From Paenibacillus terrigena DSM 21567 (GTDB lineage Bacteria > Bacillota > Bacilli > Paenibacillales > Paenibacillaceae): 64,000 nucleotides of DNA. The notes under the pieces were generated by a model, which saw only the letters and a program-made list of their open reading frames with translations, had not been told where the DNA came from and ran no database searches. Positions 19,061-27,653 of the stretch are shown in pieces; positions within the stretch are counted from its first letter, which is position 1; each line of letters starts with the position of its first letter. The position numbers were made by a program, and so were the translations under genes. The DNA is taken from positions 62,001 to 126,000 of the forward strand of contig NZ_KB895418.1 of assembly GCF_000374845.1 (NCBI RefSeq). Reading direction: 5' to 3'.

Positions 19061-20040
19061 AGCTGGCTGAGAGCTACCGGCAGATGCGGCTGGAAGTGTC
19101 ACAATTCTTAACGAGCAGGCAGACACAAAAGGCAAAGAAGCTCGTCCTAGGCCAAAATGTGAATGACGGCCTACTTGCCAAATGTATTATTCTCGCACTG
19201 CTGACCGTCATCGCCTTCTTGTATCTGAAACCCCTCATTTATATGGTCTCGACCAGCATGAAGAGTGTTCCTGACCTGATTGATCCAACCGTAGGCGTTA
19301 TCCCGCGTACGATTCACATTAAAAATTATATAGACGGCTGGATTGGGCTTCGTTATCCCGAAGCATTCATGAATACGCTGATCATCGCTTTCGTCGGATC
19401 GATCTTGCAGGTGTTTTCCTGCGCGATTACCGGCTATGCGTTGGCGAGATTAAAGTTCCCAGGCAAGAATCTATTTTTCTTTCTCATTCTGGTCACTTTT
19501 CTCGTTCCGCCGCAAATTACGCTAGTTCCGCTGTATATGGTATACAGCAAGCTGGGCCTGCTGAATTCGCCACTTGTATTTCTCATCCCTGCACTTTTTG
19601 GTCAGGGAATGCGCGGTGCTCTATTTATTATCATCTTCCGCCAATTCTTCTTATCTCAGCCTAAGGCGTTGGAAGAGGCGGCCAAGATGGATGGCGCTTC
19701 TGTGTTTCGATTGTTCTTCCGAATAATGCTGCCGCTTGCGAGTTCGGCTTGTCTCGTTGTATTCCTGTTTTCATTCATATGGTATTGGAACATGTACTAC
19801 GAGCCGTCGATGTTCCTAAGCAAAGACTTTATTCCGCTGTCGTTGCGATTAAGCTCATTTGAAACCGAGTTAATGGGGAACTGGGCCATCAATTACAGCA
19901 CGGCTGTTGGAAAAGACCCGATATCAGAGGGACCCAAGATGGCGGCGGCATTCTTAATCATCGTACCGCCATTGGTCGTGTATCTGATTGCACAGCGATG
20001 GTTCACAGAAGGCATAGAACGTACAGGAATGGTTGACTAG
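19057..20040 (+). CDS. Carbohydrate ABC transporter permease (second pair), MalG/LacG type
   Basis: 327 aa, start overlapping the previous stop (ATGA). It has a longer cytoplasmic N-terminus (about 45 residues) than usual, then six helices (CIILALLTVIAFLYLKPLIY, LVTFLVPPQITLVPLYMVYS) and the EAA loop ALEEAAKMDGASVFRLFFRI. It would pair with the preceding permease and use the ATPase at 7870. Confidence 0.93.
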   Translation: MKLAESYRQMRLEVSQFLTSRQTQKAKKLVLGQNVNDGLLAKCIILALLTVIAFLYLKPLIYMVSTSMKSVPDLIDPTVGVIPRTIHIKNYIDGWIGLRYPEAFMNTLIIAFVGSILQVFSCAITGYALARLKFPGKNLFFFLILVTFLVPPQITLVPLYMVYSKLGLLNSPLVFLIPALFGQGMRGALFIIIFRQFFLSQPKALEEAAKMDGASVFRLFFRIMLPLASSACLVVFLFSFIWYWNMYYEPSMFLSKDFIPLSLRLSSFETELMGNWAINYSTAVGKDPISEGPKMAAAFLIIVPPLVVYLIAQRWFTEGIERTGMVD

Positions 20041-20073
20041 TTGATAAATACAGAATGAAGGGCAGGAATGATT

Positions 20074-20844
20074 ATGGTTGCACAATCTCCAAAGGTAAAA
20101 TCAGCAGACCGTGTATTAGATATCCTCGAATTATTTACAGGACAGAAGGATTCATACAATCTGACCGAGATATCTAAAGAATTGAATATGCCTCCGAGCA
20201 GCACCTACTTGATCCTGCAAAATATGCTGAACCGCGGATATCTAGAGACCGATCGACACGGAAAGCAGTTTCGCATTGGCTACAAACTGTTCACGATTCG
20301 CTCAGGCTATATGCGGAGTACGAGTTTAACGGGAGAGTTCAGCCAAATTGCGCAAAAGATCGTGGATGATCTTAACGAAACGGTCAGCTTAGCGATTAAA
20401 GCGGGCGATCAACTTCTATACATCGGAGAAAAAGCAAGCACGCAAGCGCTGCGTTTTAATCCGAACGTCGGAACGACGCTGCCGCTGCATGCGACAGCAT
20501 CAGGTAAAATTATGCTGTCAGATATGACAATGGAAGAGCTCCGTATATTGTATCCGTCCGATCAATTGGAACAAACGACGGAGAAGACGATATCCAGCTT
20601 CGAGGACTTGATTACTGAGCTCGAAAAGGTGAAACGAGCAGGATTCGGCTATAACTTGGGTGAGACGGTGGATGGCGTCCATTGTGTAGCTGGCGCCGTC
20701 TTGGATGCTGAAGATCGCATTGCGGCTTCGATCAGCATATCGATTCCAGCACTGCGCATTACAGAAGTGGTGTGGGAGAGAGTCCACAGCTGGATTACGC
20801 GCTCTTGCGAGGAGTTAAGCTATAAAGTTTACCGCCAGCAATGA
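20074..20844 (+). CDS. IclR-family transcriptional regulator 1
   Basis: 256 aa from the second ATG (20074). The first ATG at 20068 lies only two bases from AGGA, and the chosen start gives exactly the length of the paralogue at 24427. The N-terminal winged helix (VKSADRVLDILELF, LTEISKELNMPPSSTYLILQ) binds DNA. The C-terminal GAF-like effector domain (LPLHATASGKIMLSDM, GVHCVAGAVLDAEDRIAASI) binds a small ligand. It probably controls this catabolic locus; the palindrome at 7763-7776 is a candidate target. Confidence 0.93.
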   Translation: MVAQSPKVKSADRVLDILELFTGQKDSYNLTEISKELNMPPSSTYLILQNMLNRGYLETDRHGKQFRIGYKLFTIRSGYMRSTSLTGEFSQIAQKIVDDLNETVSLAIKAGDQLLYIGEKASTQALRFNPNVGTTLPLHATASGKIMLSDMTMEELRILYPSDQLEQTTEKTISSFEDLITELEKVKRAGFGYNLGETVDGVHCVAGAVLDAEDRIAASISISIPALRITEVVWERVHSWITRSCEELSYKVYRQQ

Positions 20845-20884
20845 TTCTTGCTTCGATGTCATTTCGCTGATAGGAGGATCTGTT

Positions 20885-22339
20885 ATGAACATTGCGGTGG
20901 TTGGGCTGGTCCATGAAACCAATACATTTGCTCCCGGTAGAACGGACTTACATGAATTTCAATCCGAATGGGTGCAGGGTAATGATGCATTCCTGTCACG
21001 TTATACAGGTACACGAACATCTATGGGGGGCGTGATCGACGTAACCTCAGCATATGGATTGGAATTGTCAGCCGGATTCTATACATCGGCGACGCCAAGT
21101 GGAATGATAACGGCGGAAACGGCTGAAGCATTAATGCAGCGAGTGGTGGATTCAGTAAATGAAAATGCCGACGGCCTCCTCGTGATCCTTCACGGAGCCA
21201 TGGTTGCAGAAGGAATCTCGGACTTGGAAGGAGAACTGCTCCGTCGTATTCGAGCGAAAGTAGGCAAGCGGCATCCCATTGCGTGTACGCTGGACCTCCA
21301 CGCTAATATTAGTGTGGATATGGTTGAGCTGTCAGACATCCTAGTAGGTTACGATACGTACCCGCATGTCGATGTGTATGAACGAGCTGTAGAGACAGTT
21401 CAACTGCTCGTTCGTATGATCCGAGGGGAGATTACACCTGTACGTACATGCTCTCGGCCGAATATGCTTGTCGTTCCACAGATGATGATGACGGAAGAGC
21501 CGGGTCCCATGCAAGAAATTATGAAGCGGGCATCCTTGATTGAACGAGAGGATTCCGTGCTTAATGTTACGATAGCCGGAGGCTTCCCTTATAGTGATGT
21601 GCCGGAAGCGGGTGTCTCTGTCGTCGTGACAACAGATGGAGATCAGGAGCTATCGGATTACTATGCTGAGCAATTAAGCCGGATGTTCTGGGATCGAAGA
21701 GAGCGATTTAGGTTTGAAGCTCTTGATCCGCAAGCAGCTGCTGCAATGGCATTCGCTAAGCTGGCAGGACCAGTCATTCTTGTAGAAGGTTCAGACAATG
21801 TAGGTGGCGGTGCTCCCGCTGACGCTACGCATGTCCTCGCCCAGTTGATCAATCCACCGAAGAAGAGCCTGATTGTCATCCGCGATGAAGCTGCTGTTCG
21901 AGCTGCCCATCGTCTAGGTATAGGCGGACAATTTCACGAACGCATCGGCGGTAAGAGCGATGCGCTTCATGGGCTGCCTGTCGAGGTATCCGGCAGAGTT
22001 CGGCTCTTAGGAGACGGAGAGTACACCCATATCGGTGAGTATATGACGGGTCAGCGGGCATCGATGGGAAAGACTGCTGTCATTGAAGTCGATAAGCTGA
22101 CCGTGGTATTAACAGAGCTCAGAACGCCGCCATGGGATCCGGGTCACTTAAGCTCCATCGGGATTCGCGCACAAGACTATCATGTGATCGTGGTGAAAGC
22201 GGCGATCGCCTGGAAGACCGCCTTTGGCTCCATATGTAAGTCAATCATTCCCGTAGATTCGCCAGGCTGCTGCGGTTCAGATTTATTTGCTCTGACATAC
22301 AACCATCTAAGCCGGCCCGTATTTCCTTTCGATCTGTAA
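20885..22339 (+). CDS. M81-family metallopeptidase, microcystinase MlrC type
   Basis: 484 aa, AGGAGG upstream of the ATG. It contains GLVHETNTFAPGRTDLHEF (His11), the metal-site segments CTLDLHANISVDM and VGYDTYPHVDVYERA, and LVEGSDNVGGGAPADAT; the C-terminal MlrC domain covers about 305-480. MlrC is a zinc hydrolase that cleaves linearised microcystin, but most homologues have unknown amide substrates. Between IclR and an aminotransferase it probably cleaves an amide or peptide bond in the imported compound. Confidence 0.9.
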   Translation: MNIAVVGLVHETNTFAPGRTDLHEFQSEWVQGNDAFLSRYTGTRTSMGGVIDVTSAYGLELSAGFYTSATPSGMITAETAEALMQRVVDSVNENADGLLVILHGAMVAEGISDLEGELLRRIRAKVGKRHPIACTLDLHANISVDMVELSDILVGYDTYPHVDVYERAVETVQLLVRMIRGEITPVRTCSRPNMLVVPQMMMTEEPGPMQEIMKRASLIEREDSVLNVTIAGGFPYSDVPEAGVSVVVTTDGDQELSDYYAEQLSRMFWDRRERFRFEALDPQAAAAMAFAKLAGPVILVEGSDNVGGGAPADATHVLAQLINPPKKSLIVIRDEAAVRAAHRLGIGGQFHERIGGKSDALHGLPVEVSGRVRLLGDGEYTHIGEYMTGQRASMGKTAVIEVDKLTVVLTELRTPPWDPGHLSSIGIRAQDYHVIVVKAAIAWKTAFGSICKSIIPVDSPGCCGSDLFALTYNHLSRPVFPFDL

Positions 22340-22367
22340 CGGTAATTCAAAAAGGAGGCATGGCACA

Positions 22368-23681
22368 ATGTCAACTTTCAAAGCATCAATCGATAAATAT
22401 GCTCAAGCACAATCTTATGTAGCCGGGGGAGTGGCCAGTTCGCTTCGGGCATCCATGAAGCCGGTTCCGATCTATGCGGAATCTGCACAAGGAGCTAGGC
22501 TCCGTGATATCGATGGCAATGAATACATCGACTATATGTTGGCTTACGGGCCGCTCATCTTAGGGCATGCGCATGAAAGCTTGACTACCGCCATTACTGC
22601 AGCTATGAGCAATGGCTTTACTTACGGATTGCAGCATGATGGAGAGATCAAGCTCGCCAAACAATTAGTCGAAATCCTTCCGTGCGCAGATAAAGTAGCC
22701 TTCAGCGGCTCAGGAACAGAAGCAGTCATGCTGGCGCTTCGATTGGCGCGCGCATACACGGGTAAATGTAAAATCGTGCGTTTCCACGGCCACTATCATG
22801 GTTGGTCTGACTCTATTTATACTTCATTCCCTGGCGCAGGCATTGTACAAACCGGAGATAAGCTCGGGTCAGGATCTGTTCTCCCAGGAACGATGGGGCA
22901 GAGTTACAATAGCTTGGAAGATATGATCTTGCTGCCATGGAACGACCCAGATGCGCTGGAAACAACGCTGCGGTCGCATGCCGGTGAGATTGCCGCAGTA
23001 ATCTCTGAGCCGATCATGTGCAATTCGGGCTGTTTGATGCCGAAGCCAGGCTACCTGGAGCATATGCGCCAATTAACTGAAGAGCTGGGCATCGTACTGA
23101 TCCTTGATGAGGTCATTACAGGCTTCCGTCTCGGTATAGGAGGAGCACATGGAAGACTCGGCATCAACCCGGATCTAATTACGATCGGCAAAGCTTTGGG
23201 CGGAGGTATTGCGATCAGTGCTGTTGCGGGAAACGCACAGGTTATGAAACTAATCGATGACGGAAGAGTAAGTCATCTCGGAACATTGAACGGGAACTGC
23301 ATCGCGACATCAGCAGCCCTTGTGACCATTCAGGAACTGGCTAGGGATCATGGCGCAGCCTTCGAGATGATGGAAGAGCTTTTCGTCACTTTGGCGGATG
23401 GGATACGCAGCAGTCTAGAGAGGCACGGTATGAAAGGGATCGTCAACCAAGTAGGGCCTGTACTACATATGATGTTCATAGATGCAGATACAGTCAATGA
23501 TTTTGATACGTTTAACACGAGAGATGCAGGGATGTATGCCCGATTTGCCGAACTTATGCTTGGCGAAGGTGTGCTGCTGCGAATGAACGGATTATGGTAC
23601 ATCTCAACTGTGCACACACAAGCCGATATCAACCATACTCTTCAAGTCGTTGACCATGTTCTGAGTCAATTGAATGAATAA
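22368..23681 (+). CDS. Class III PLP aminotransferase, glutamate-1-semialdehyde aminomutase-like
   Basis: 437 aa, AAAGGAGG upstream. Fold-type I features are GLQHDGEIKLAKQL, FSGSGTEAVMLALRLAR, GHYHGWSD, LILDEVITGFR (Asp247, ring nitrogen contact) and ITIGKALGGG (Lys275, the PLP Schiff base). It resembles HemL, but it sits in a sugar/amide catabolic operon rather than a haem operon, so a dedicated aminotransferase or aminomutase for the catabolite is more likely than haem synthesis. Confidence 0.88.
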   Translation: MSTFKASIDKYAQAQSYVAGGVASSLRASMKPVPIYAESAQGARLRDIDGNEYIDYMLAYGPLILGHAHESLTTAITAAMSNGFTYGLQHDGEIKLAKQLVEILPCADKVAFSGSGTEAVMLALRLARAYTGKCKIVRFHGHYHGWSDSIYTSFPGAGIVQTGDKLGSGSVLPGTMGQSYNSLEDMILLPWNDPDALETTLRSHAGEIAAVISEPIMCNSGCLMPKPGYLEHMRQLTEELGIVLILDEVITGFRLGIGGAHGRLGINPDLITIGKALGGGIAISAVAGNAQVMKLIDDGRVSHLGTLNGNCIATSAALVTIQELARDHGAAFEMMEELFVTLADGIRSSLERHGMKGIVNQVGPVLHMMFIDADTVNDFDTFNTRDAGMYARFAELMLGEGVLLRMNGLWYISTVHTQADINHTLQVVDHVLSQLNE

Positions 23682-23694
23682 GCGGAGGTAACGA

Positions 23695-24324
23695 ATGCAA
23701 GAGGAGATTTATCATTATTCGTGCAAAAGAGTAGAGCTTCGTCTTGATCAACAGCGTATGATCCCTTGGGATGAGATAGAGGAAGTTGTACTTGTTGAGA
23801 CGGCGTCCGGCGCATCTGCCCGGATGTCAACAACAGCGAAGGCATGCTGGACGGAGGCATATGTTTGTTTTTTATTCCGCTGTCAGGATGATCATATCGT
23901 TGCAAATTATACGAATCGCGACGATCCGATATATAATGAAGATGTCGTAGAGATCTTTATTGATGAAGCAGGCGATGGAAGACGATATATCGAGCTTGAG
24001 CTTAGCCCAATGCTGGTTGTATTTGACGCGGTCATTGAGAATGATCTAGCTGGACATATCAAGCTGGACATTGCCTGGAATATTGAAGACTTGATTACAA
24101 GCGTGTATCGGTTGGAGGATTCGAAGTATCTTTATGAATATGAAATCATGATCCCGCATCATGCATTCTCGAACTCTATCGCAACTGGGAAGCAGTGGAG
24201 AGTAAATCTATATCGCATCGATGAGCAGAAGGATGGAGCTAAAGAGTACTTGGCGTGGTCACCTACGAAAGCAATCGATTTTCACAAACCGGATTACTTT
24301 GGATATATGACTTTCATAGAATGA
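23695..24324 (+). CDS. CBM9-like (DOMON-type) carbohydrate-binding protein without signal peptide
   Basis: 209 aa. It has a family 9-like sugar-binding sandwich: ACWTEAYVCFLFRCQDDHIVA, RDDPIYNEDVVEIFIDEAGD, RYIELELSPMLVVFDAVI, and KQWRVNLYRIDE near the end. Relatives in secreted enzymes bind reducing ends of glycans. No signal peptide is visible, so it would be cytoplasmic, and its role (sugar sensing or a non-classical enzyme) is unknown. It lies 13 nt after the aminotransferase. Confidence 0.75.
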   Translation: MQEEIYHYSCKRVELRLDQQRMIPWDEIEEVVLVETASGASARMSTTAKACWTEAYVCFLFRCQDDHIVANYTNRDDPIYNEDVVEIFIDEAGDGRRYIELELSPMLVVFDAVIENDLAGHIKLDIAWNIEDLITSVYRLEDSKYLYEYEIMIPHHAFSNSIATGKQWRVNLYRIDEQKDGAKEYLAWSPTKAIDFHKPDYFGYMTFIE

Positions 24325-24426
24325 GCGACCGTGTATATACCCATTACCATATAGCGGAAGTATGTATTTACTGATAAAATATGGATGACATAGGAAGTAA
24401 CTAATGTGAAAGAGGAAGGATTCCAT

Positions 24427-25197
24427 ATGGAACAATCATCACCAAGAGTTAAATCTGCTGACCGTGTGCTGGATATTTTTGAATTATTTACGGAAGAGAA
24501 GGATTCCTTTACGCTAACTGAAATTGCAAAGTCGTTAAATATGCCCTCCAGCAGTACCTATCAAATATTACAAAATATGCTGAGTCGAGGTTATCTGGAG
24601 ACAGACAGTTCAGGAAAGAACTTTCAACTGGGCAATAAAATTTTTGAGATTCGAGTGAAGCATCGCCTCAATACGGATTTAACGAAGGAATTCTACAGAT
24701 CAGCAACCAAGATTGCTGAAATATTGAATGAGACTGTGTTCCTGAGTATTCGCAGTGGAGACAATAATGTGTACATTGCGGAGAAACAAATTGCTCAGCC
24801 AATGCGCTTTAATAACAACTTAGGTTCCGTGCTGCCCCTACATGCATCTGCTTCTGGGAAGATATTATTATCGCGTATGTCAGACGAAGAAATTGACTCA
24901 TTATACCCTAATGAGCAATTGTTGACCTACACAATCAAGACGGTTTCGAGTGTCACAGCTTTGAAGGCTGAGCTTATTAAAGTACGTGAGGAGAATATCG
25001 CCTACAATTATGGGGAGTCGATTGAGGGAGTTCATTGCATTGCCGGACCCATTATCGATTTGGAAGGTCATGTGGTTGCTTCGGTCAGTGTGTCGATTCC
25101 GGAAATTCGCATTACCGATTTGTTGTGGGAGAATGCCCATCTTTGTATTTCGAAGGCCTGTAATGAGATAAGTAATCGTATGTATTTGCAAAACTAA
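24427..25197 (+). CDS. IclR-family transcriptional regulator 2 (paralogue of 20074)
   Basis: 256 aa from the ATG at 24427 with AGGAAGGA 6 nt upstream; an in-frame GTG at 24406 has no proper site. It matches the regulator at 20074 along its whole length (shared VKSADRVLDI, LQNML-RGYLETD, LPLHA-ASGKI, GVHC-AG), indicating duplication. The winged helix is N-terminal and the effector domain C-terminal. It probably senses a related or later intermediate; it directly precedes the second catabolic operon and may control that promoter. Confidence 0.93.
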   Translation: MEQSSPRVKSADRVLDIFELFTEEKDSFTLTEIAKSLNMPSSSTYQILQNMLSRGYLETDSSGKNFQLGNKIFEIRVKHRLNTDLTKEFYRSATKIAEILNETVFLSIRSGDNNVYIAEKQIAQPMRFNNNLGSVLPLHASASGKILLSRMSDEEIDSLYPNEQLLTYTIKTVSSVTALKAELIKVREENIAYNYGESIEGVHCIAGPIIDLEGHVVASVSVSIPEIRITDLLWENAHLCISKACNEISNRMYLQN

Positions 25198-25208
25198 GTT
25201 ATCATCTA

Positions 25209-25250
25209 AAAACGATCGTGATCAGTCCTGGCTGAGAGCGGTCGTTTTTT
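25209..25250 (+). terminator. Terminator at end of the long transport/regulator operon
   Basis: AACGATCG (25211-25218) pairs with CGGTCGTT (25239-25246, one G-U) around a partly paired interior, followed by Ts. It separates the IclR 2 gene from the next promoter. Confidence 0.75.
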
Positions 25251-25305
25251 GTGAGAGCATTATTTTCACAGATAAGAAAAAGATAAGCATATATGAAAAA
25301 ATCAA

Positions 25306-25334
25306 TTGACTATATATAACAGTAAAGATAGAAT
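25306..25334 (+). promoter_or_regulatory. SigA-type promoter of the second catabolic operon
   Basis: TTGACT (25306-25311) and TAGAAT (25329-25334), 17 bp apart, lie 34 nt upstream of the propeller gene. A direct repeat AAAGATAG (25324-25331 and 25341-25348, 17-bp period) overlaps the -10 and the initial transcribed region and could be a regulator site. Confidence 0.72.
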
Positions 25335-25367
25335 TTTCTTAAAGATAGCTATATTGGAGGGGAATAG

Positions 25368-27635
25368 ATGACTTCTAATCTGCTTGCTGCGATTCCAGAG
25401 CATGTTACGCGTTTTGTACAGCTGCCTAATGAAAAAGGACATAATGCGGTATGGGACTTTGTACGTTCTCCCGATGATCGTTTCTATGTTAGTGTGTGCG
25501 GGGAGAATGAAAAGCCGTTAACGGCCTTGCTGTACGAGTATTACCCAATAACCGGCGAGCTTAGACTGATTGTCGATGTTGAGAAGGCTTGGATCGTAGA
25601 TGCAGAGCAGATGCCCCCGAGTAAGATCCATACAAGCATTGATTTTCTTCCTGATGGGAGATTAATCATGGCGACACATAATACAGCCCCAGCGCCAGGG
25701 CATAAGCAGTGGATGTTCGAGCAGTATTATGAGCATCCATGGGAAGGTTATCCCGGTTCGATTCTCATGATCGTGAATCCCGATACGAATGAAGTGGAGA
25801 TCAAAGGGATTCCTGTTCCTAGAGAGAGCATCTATGGCGGCATGCTTGGCAATGATCCACGATTCTATTATTTTATGGGCTATATGAGAGGTCATCTGTA
25901 CCGATTGGATCTACATACGAATGAAGTGAAGGATTACGGTAAAGTATCCGAGTTCTCCTCCTGTCGCTTGCTGAAGGATGATAAAGGACGCTTTTATGGA
26001 AGCTCTTACACAGGGGGGATATGGAGGTTCGACCCTGAAACGGAGACGGTGACCGATCTGAAAGTCAACTTTCATTCTCCGCATGGCCATAGACATCGAA
26101 GACAATTTATATTTGGCCTTCATTCACCCCGCGGCAGTATGTTTATGGTTGATAATATGGATGGAGAAATGATAGAGATTCACACAGAAACGCTAGAGGT
26201 AACACGACATGGCCATATCCACTTGCCGGAGCAGATCCCGGTGGAACCGTATGGTATCGGAGGATTGGCTGCAGATGATCAATTTGTTCTGTATTACGGC
26301 TTAAAGACGAATGATGGCTATAGCCCGATCCGCTTGGTCAGATGGGACATTCTGAACGGAGGAAAGCCAGAGAATCTAGGATTAATTACGCCAAACGGCA
26401 AGGATTCACAATACATTTGCGAAATGATCTTTGATCGAGAAGGCTGGCTTCATATGGTGGATGTATGCGGTGAATTTTCACCTTATATTCTCGCTGTTGA
26501 TATGAATAAGCTGCTGCCGCCTGGACCTGATGCGCCATCCGCCCCGCTTAGACCCTATTATGAACCTAGCTACAATGGTGTCGGCTTGCCCGCTTATATG
26601 CATATTGTCGCGAAGAAGACTCGAACGCTGCCGCTGCATCAGCATATGGATTGGCGGGATACAGCAGTCAGCCATGTGCATGCTTTCAATGGGAAGGTGT
26701 ACTGTATTAGTGGGCAAGACGGGGTATTCCTGTCTGAATCCGACTATGCTGACGGCGGCTCTCCTCACATAACCACTGTGTATAGCAATGGAGCACCGGT
26801 TTCATGTATCGACATGAAAAATCGGTCGGTTGCTGTCCTGACGAGCGATCGTCATATCTTGATCGTCGATCTACAGTCAGGAAGCTGTACGAATTACATT
26901 CAGCTGCCAGCGGAAATCGAGCTTGTAAAGCTGCTGATTCTCCTCGAGTCTGGGGAAATCCTAGCTAGCAGTCATGATAAAGCACTTCATCTTATTGAAT
27001 TCATGGATAGCAGCATCGGCTGTAATCTTCGAACGTTGAAAAATATTGCGCTGCAAACGGAAGATTCATACGTTATACCACTGAATGAACGCAGCCTGCT
27101 GCTATCTGGAAGCAATGATGACATTCTGCTCTATGATATGGATACCATGTGTACAGAACAGCTGGAGATGAAATCTTCATCCATTCGAGGAAGATCGTTC
27201 AAGGCGTCGATTACAGGCGGTGCAGTATTAGCGGATGGAACGGTCGTAGCAGGTACATACGACGGTATGCTGTTCACGCTGTCACCGGATTTAAGAAGGC
27301 GGTGCTCCTACGGCAGACTCTACTCCAGCGGACAGCTTCGGAACTTCATCAAGTTGAATGATCATGAAGTTGTAGGCGTGTATGGGGGTATTCGAGATGC
27401 AGGGCATATCTTTCATTATGAGCGTGATAGCGGCTTTGTTGATCTGGGAAGACCTCGCGTCGTGAAAGATAACAATGAGCTGTCTACAATTAATGCGGAG
27501 TGGGCGAACATTCATTTTATATCCTGCATCGCATATTCTCCTGACGATGATTCTCTGCACATTGCTTCAGGCGAAGCATATGGAAGCGTAGTGCGATTTA
27601 CTGGAGTTCGGGTTCAGGGAGCAGGTCCTAATTGA
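25368..27635 (+). CDS. Cytoplasmic beta-propeller protein, function unknown
   Basis: 755 aa, TTGGAGGGG upstream of the ATG, no signal peptide or membrane segment. The sequence is a run of short beta blades (HTSIDFLPDGRLIMATHNT, HLYRLDLHTNEVKDYGKV, GIWRFDPETETVTDL, VISCIDMKNRSV-like and GAVLADGTVVAGTYDGMLF segments), suggesting two propellers of about 350 residues. Such folds occur in lyases (for example PL22 oligogalacturonate lyases) and in binding proteins; I cannot identify catalytic residues. It heads the operon with the FAD enzyme, SDR and creatininase-like protein, so a sugar-derivative enzyme is plausible. Confidence 0.7.
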   Translation: MTSNLLAAIPEHVTRFVQLPNEKGHNAVWDFVRSPDDRFYVSVCGENEKPLTALLYEYYPITGELRLIVDVEKAWIVDAEQMPPSKIHTSIDFLPDGRLIMATHNTAPAPGHKQWMFEQYYEHPWEGYPGSILMIVNPDTNEVEIKGIPVPRESIYGGMLGNDPRFYYFMGYMRGHLYRLDLHTNEVKDYGKVSEFSSCRLLKDDKGRFYGSSYTGGIWRFDPETETVTDLKVNFHSPHGHRHRRQFIFGLHSPRGSMFMVDNMDGEMIEIHTETLEVTRHGHIHLPEQIPVEPYGIGGLAADDQFVLYYGLKTNDGYSPIRLVRWDILNGGKPENLGLITPNGKDSQYICEMIFDREGWLHMVDVCGEFSPYILAVDMNKLLPPGPDAPSAPLRPYYEPSYNGVGLPAYMHIVAKKTRTLPLHQHMDWRDTAVSHVHAFNGKVYCISGQDGVFLSESDYADGGSPHITTVYSNGAPVSCIDMKNRSVAVLTSDRHILIVDLQSGSCTNYIQLPAEIELVKLLILLESGEILASSHDKALHLIEFMDSSIGCNLRTLKNIALQTEDSYVIPLNERSLLLSGSNDDILLYDMDTMCTEQLEMKSSSIRGRSFKASITGGAVLADGTVVAGTYDGMLFTLSPDLRRRCSYGRLYSSGQLRNFIKLNDHEVVGVYGGIRDAGHIFHYERDSGFVDLGRPRVVKDNNELSTINAEWANIHFISCIAYSPDDDSLHIASGEAYGSVVRFTGVRVQGAGPN

Positions 27636-27653
27636 ACTTAGGAGTTGAGTAGG

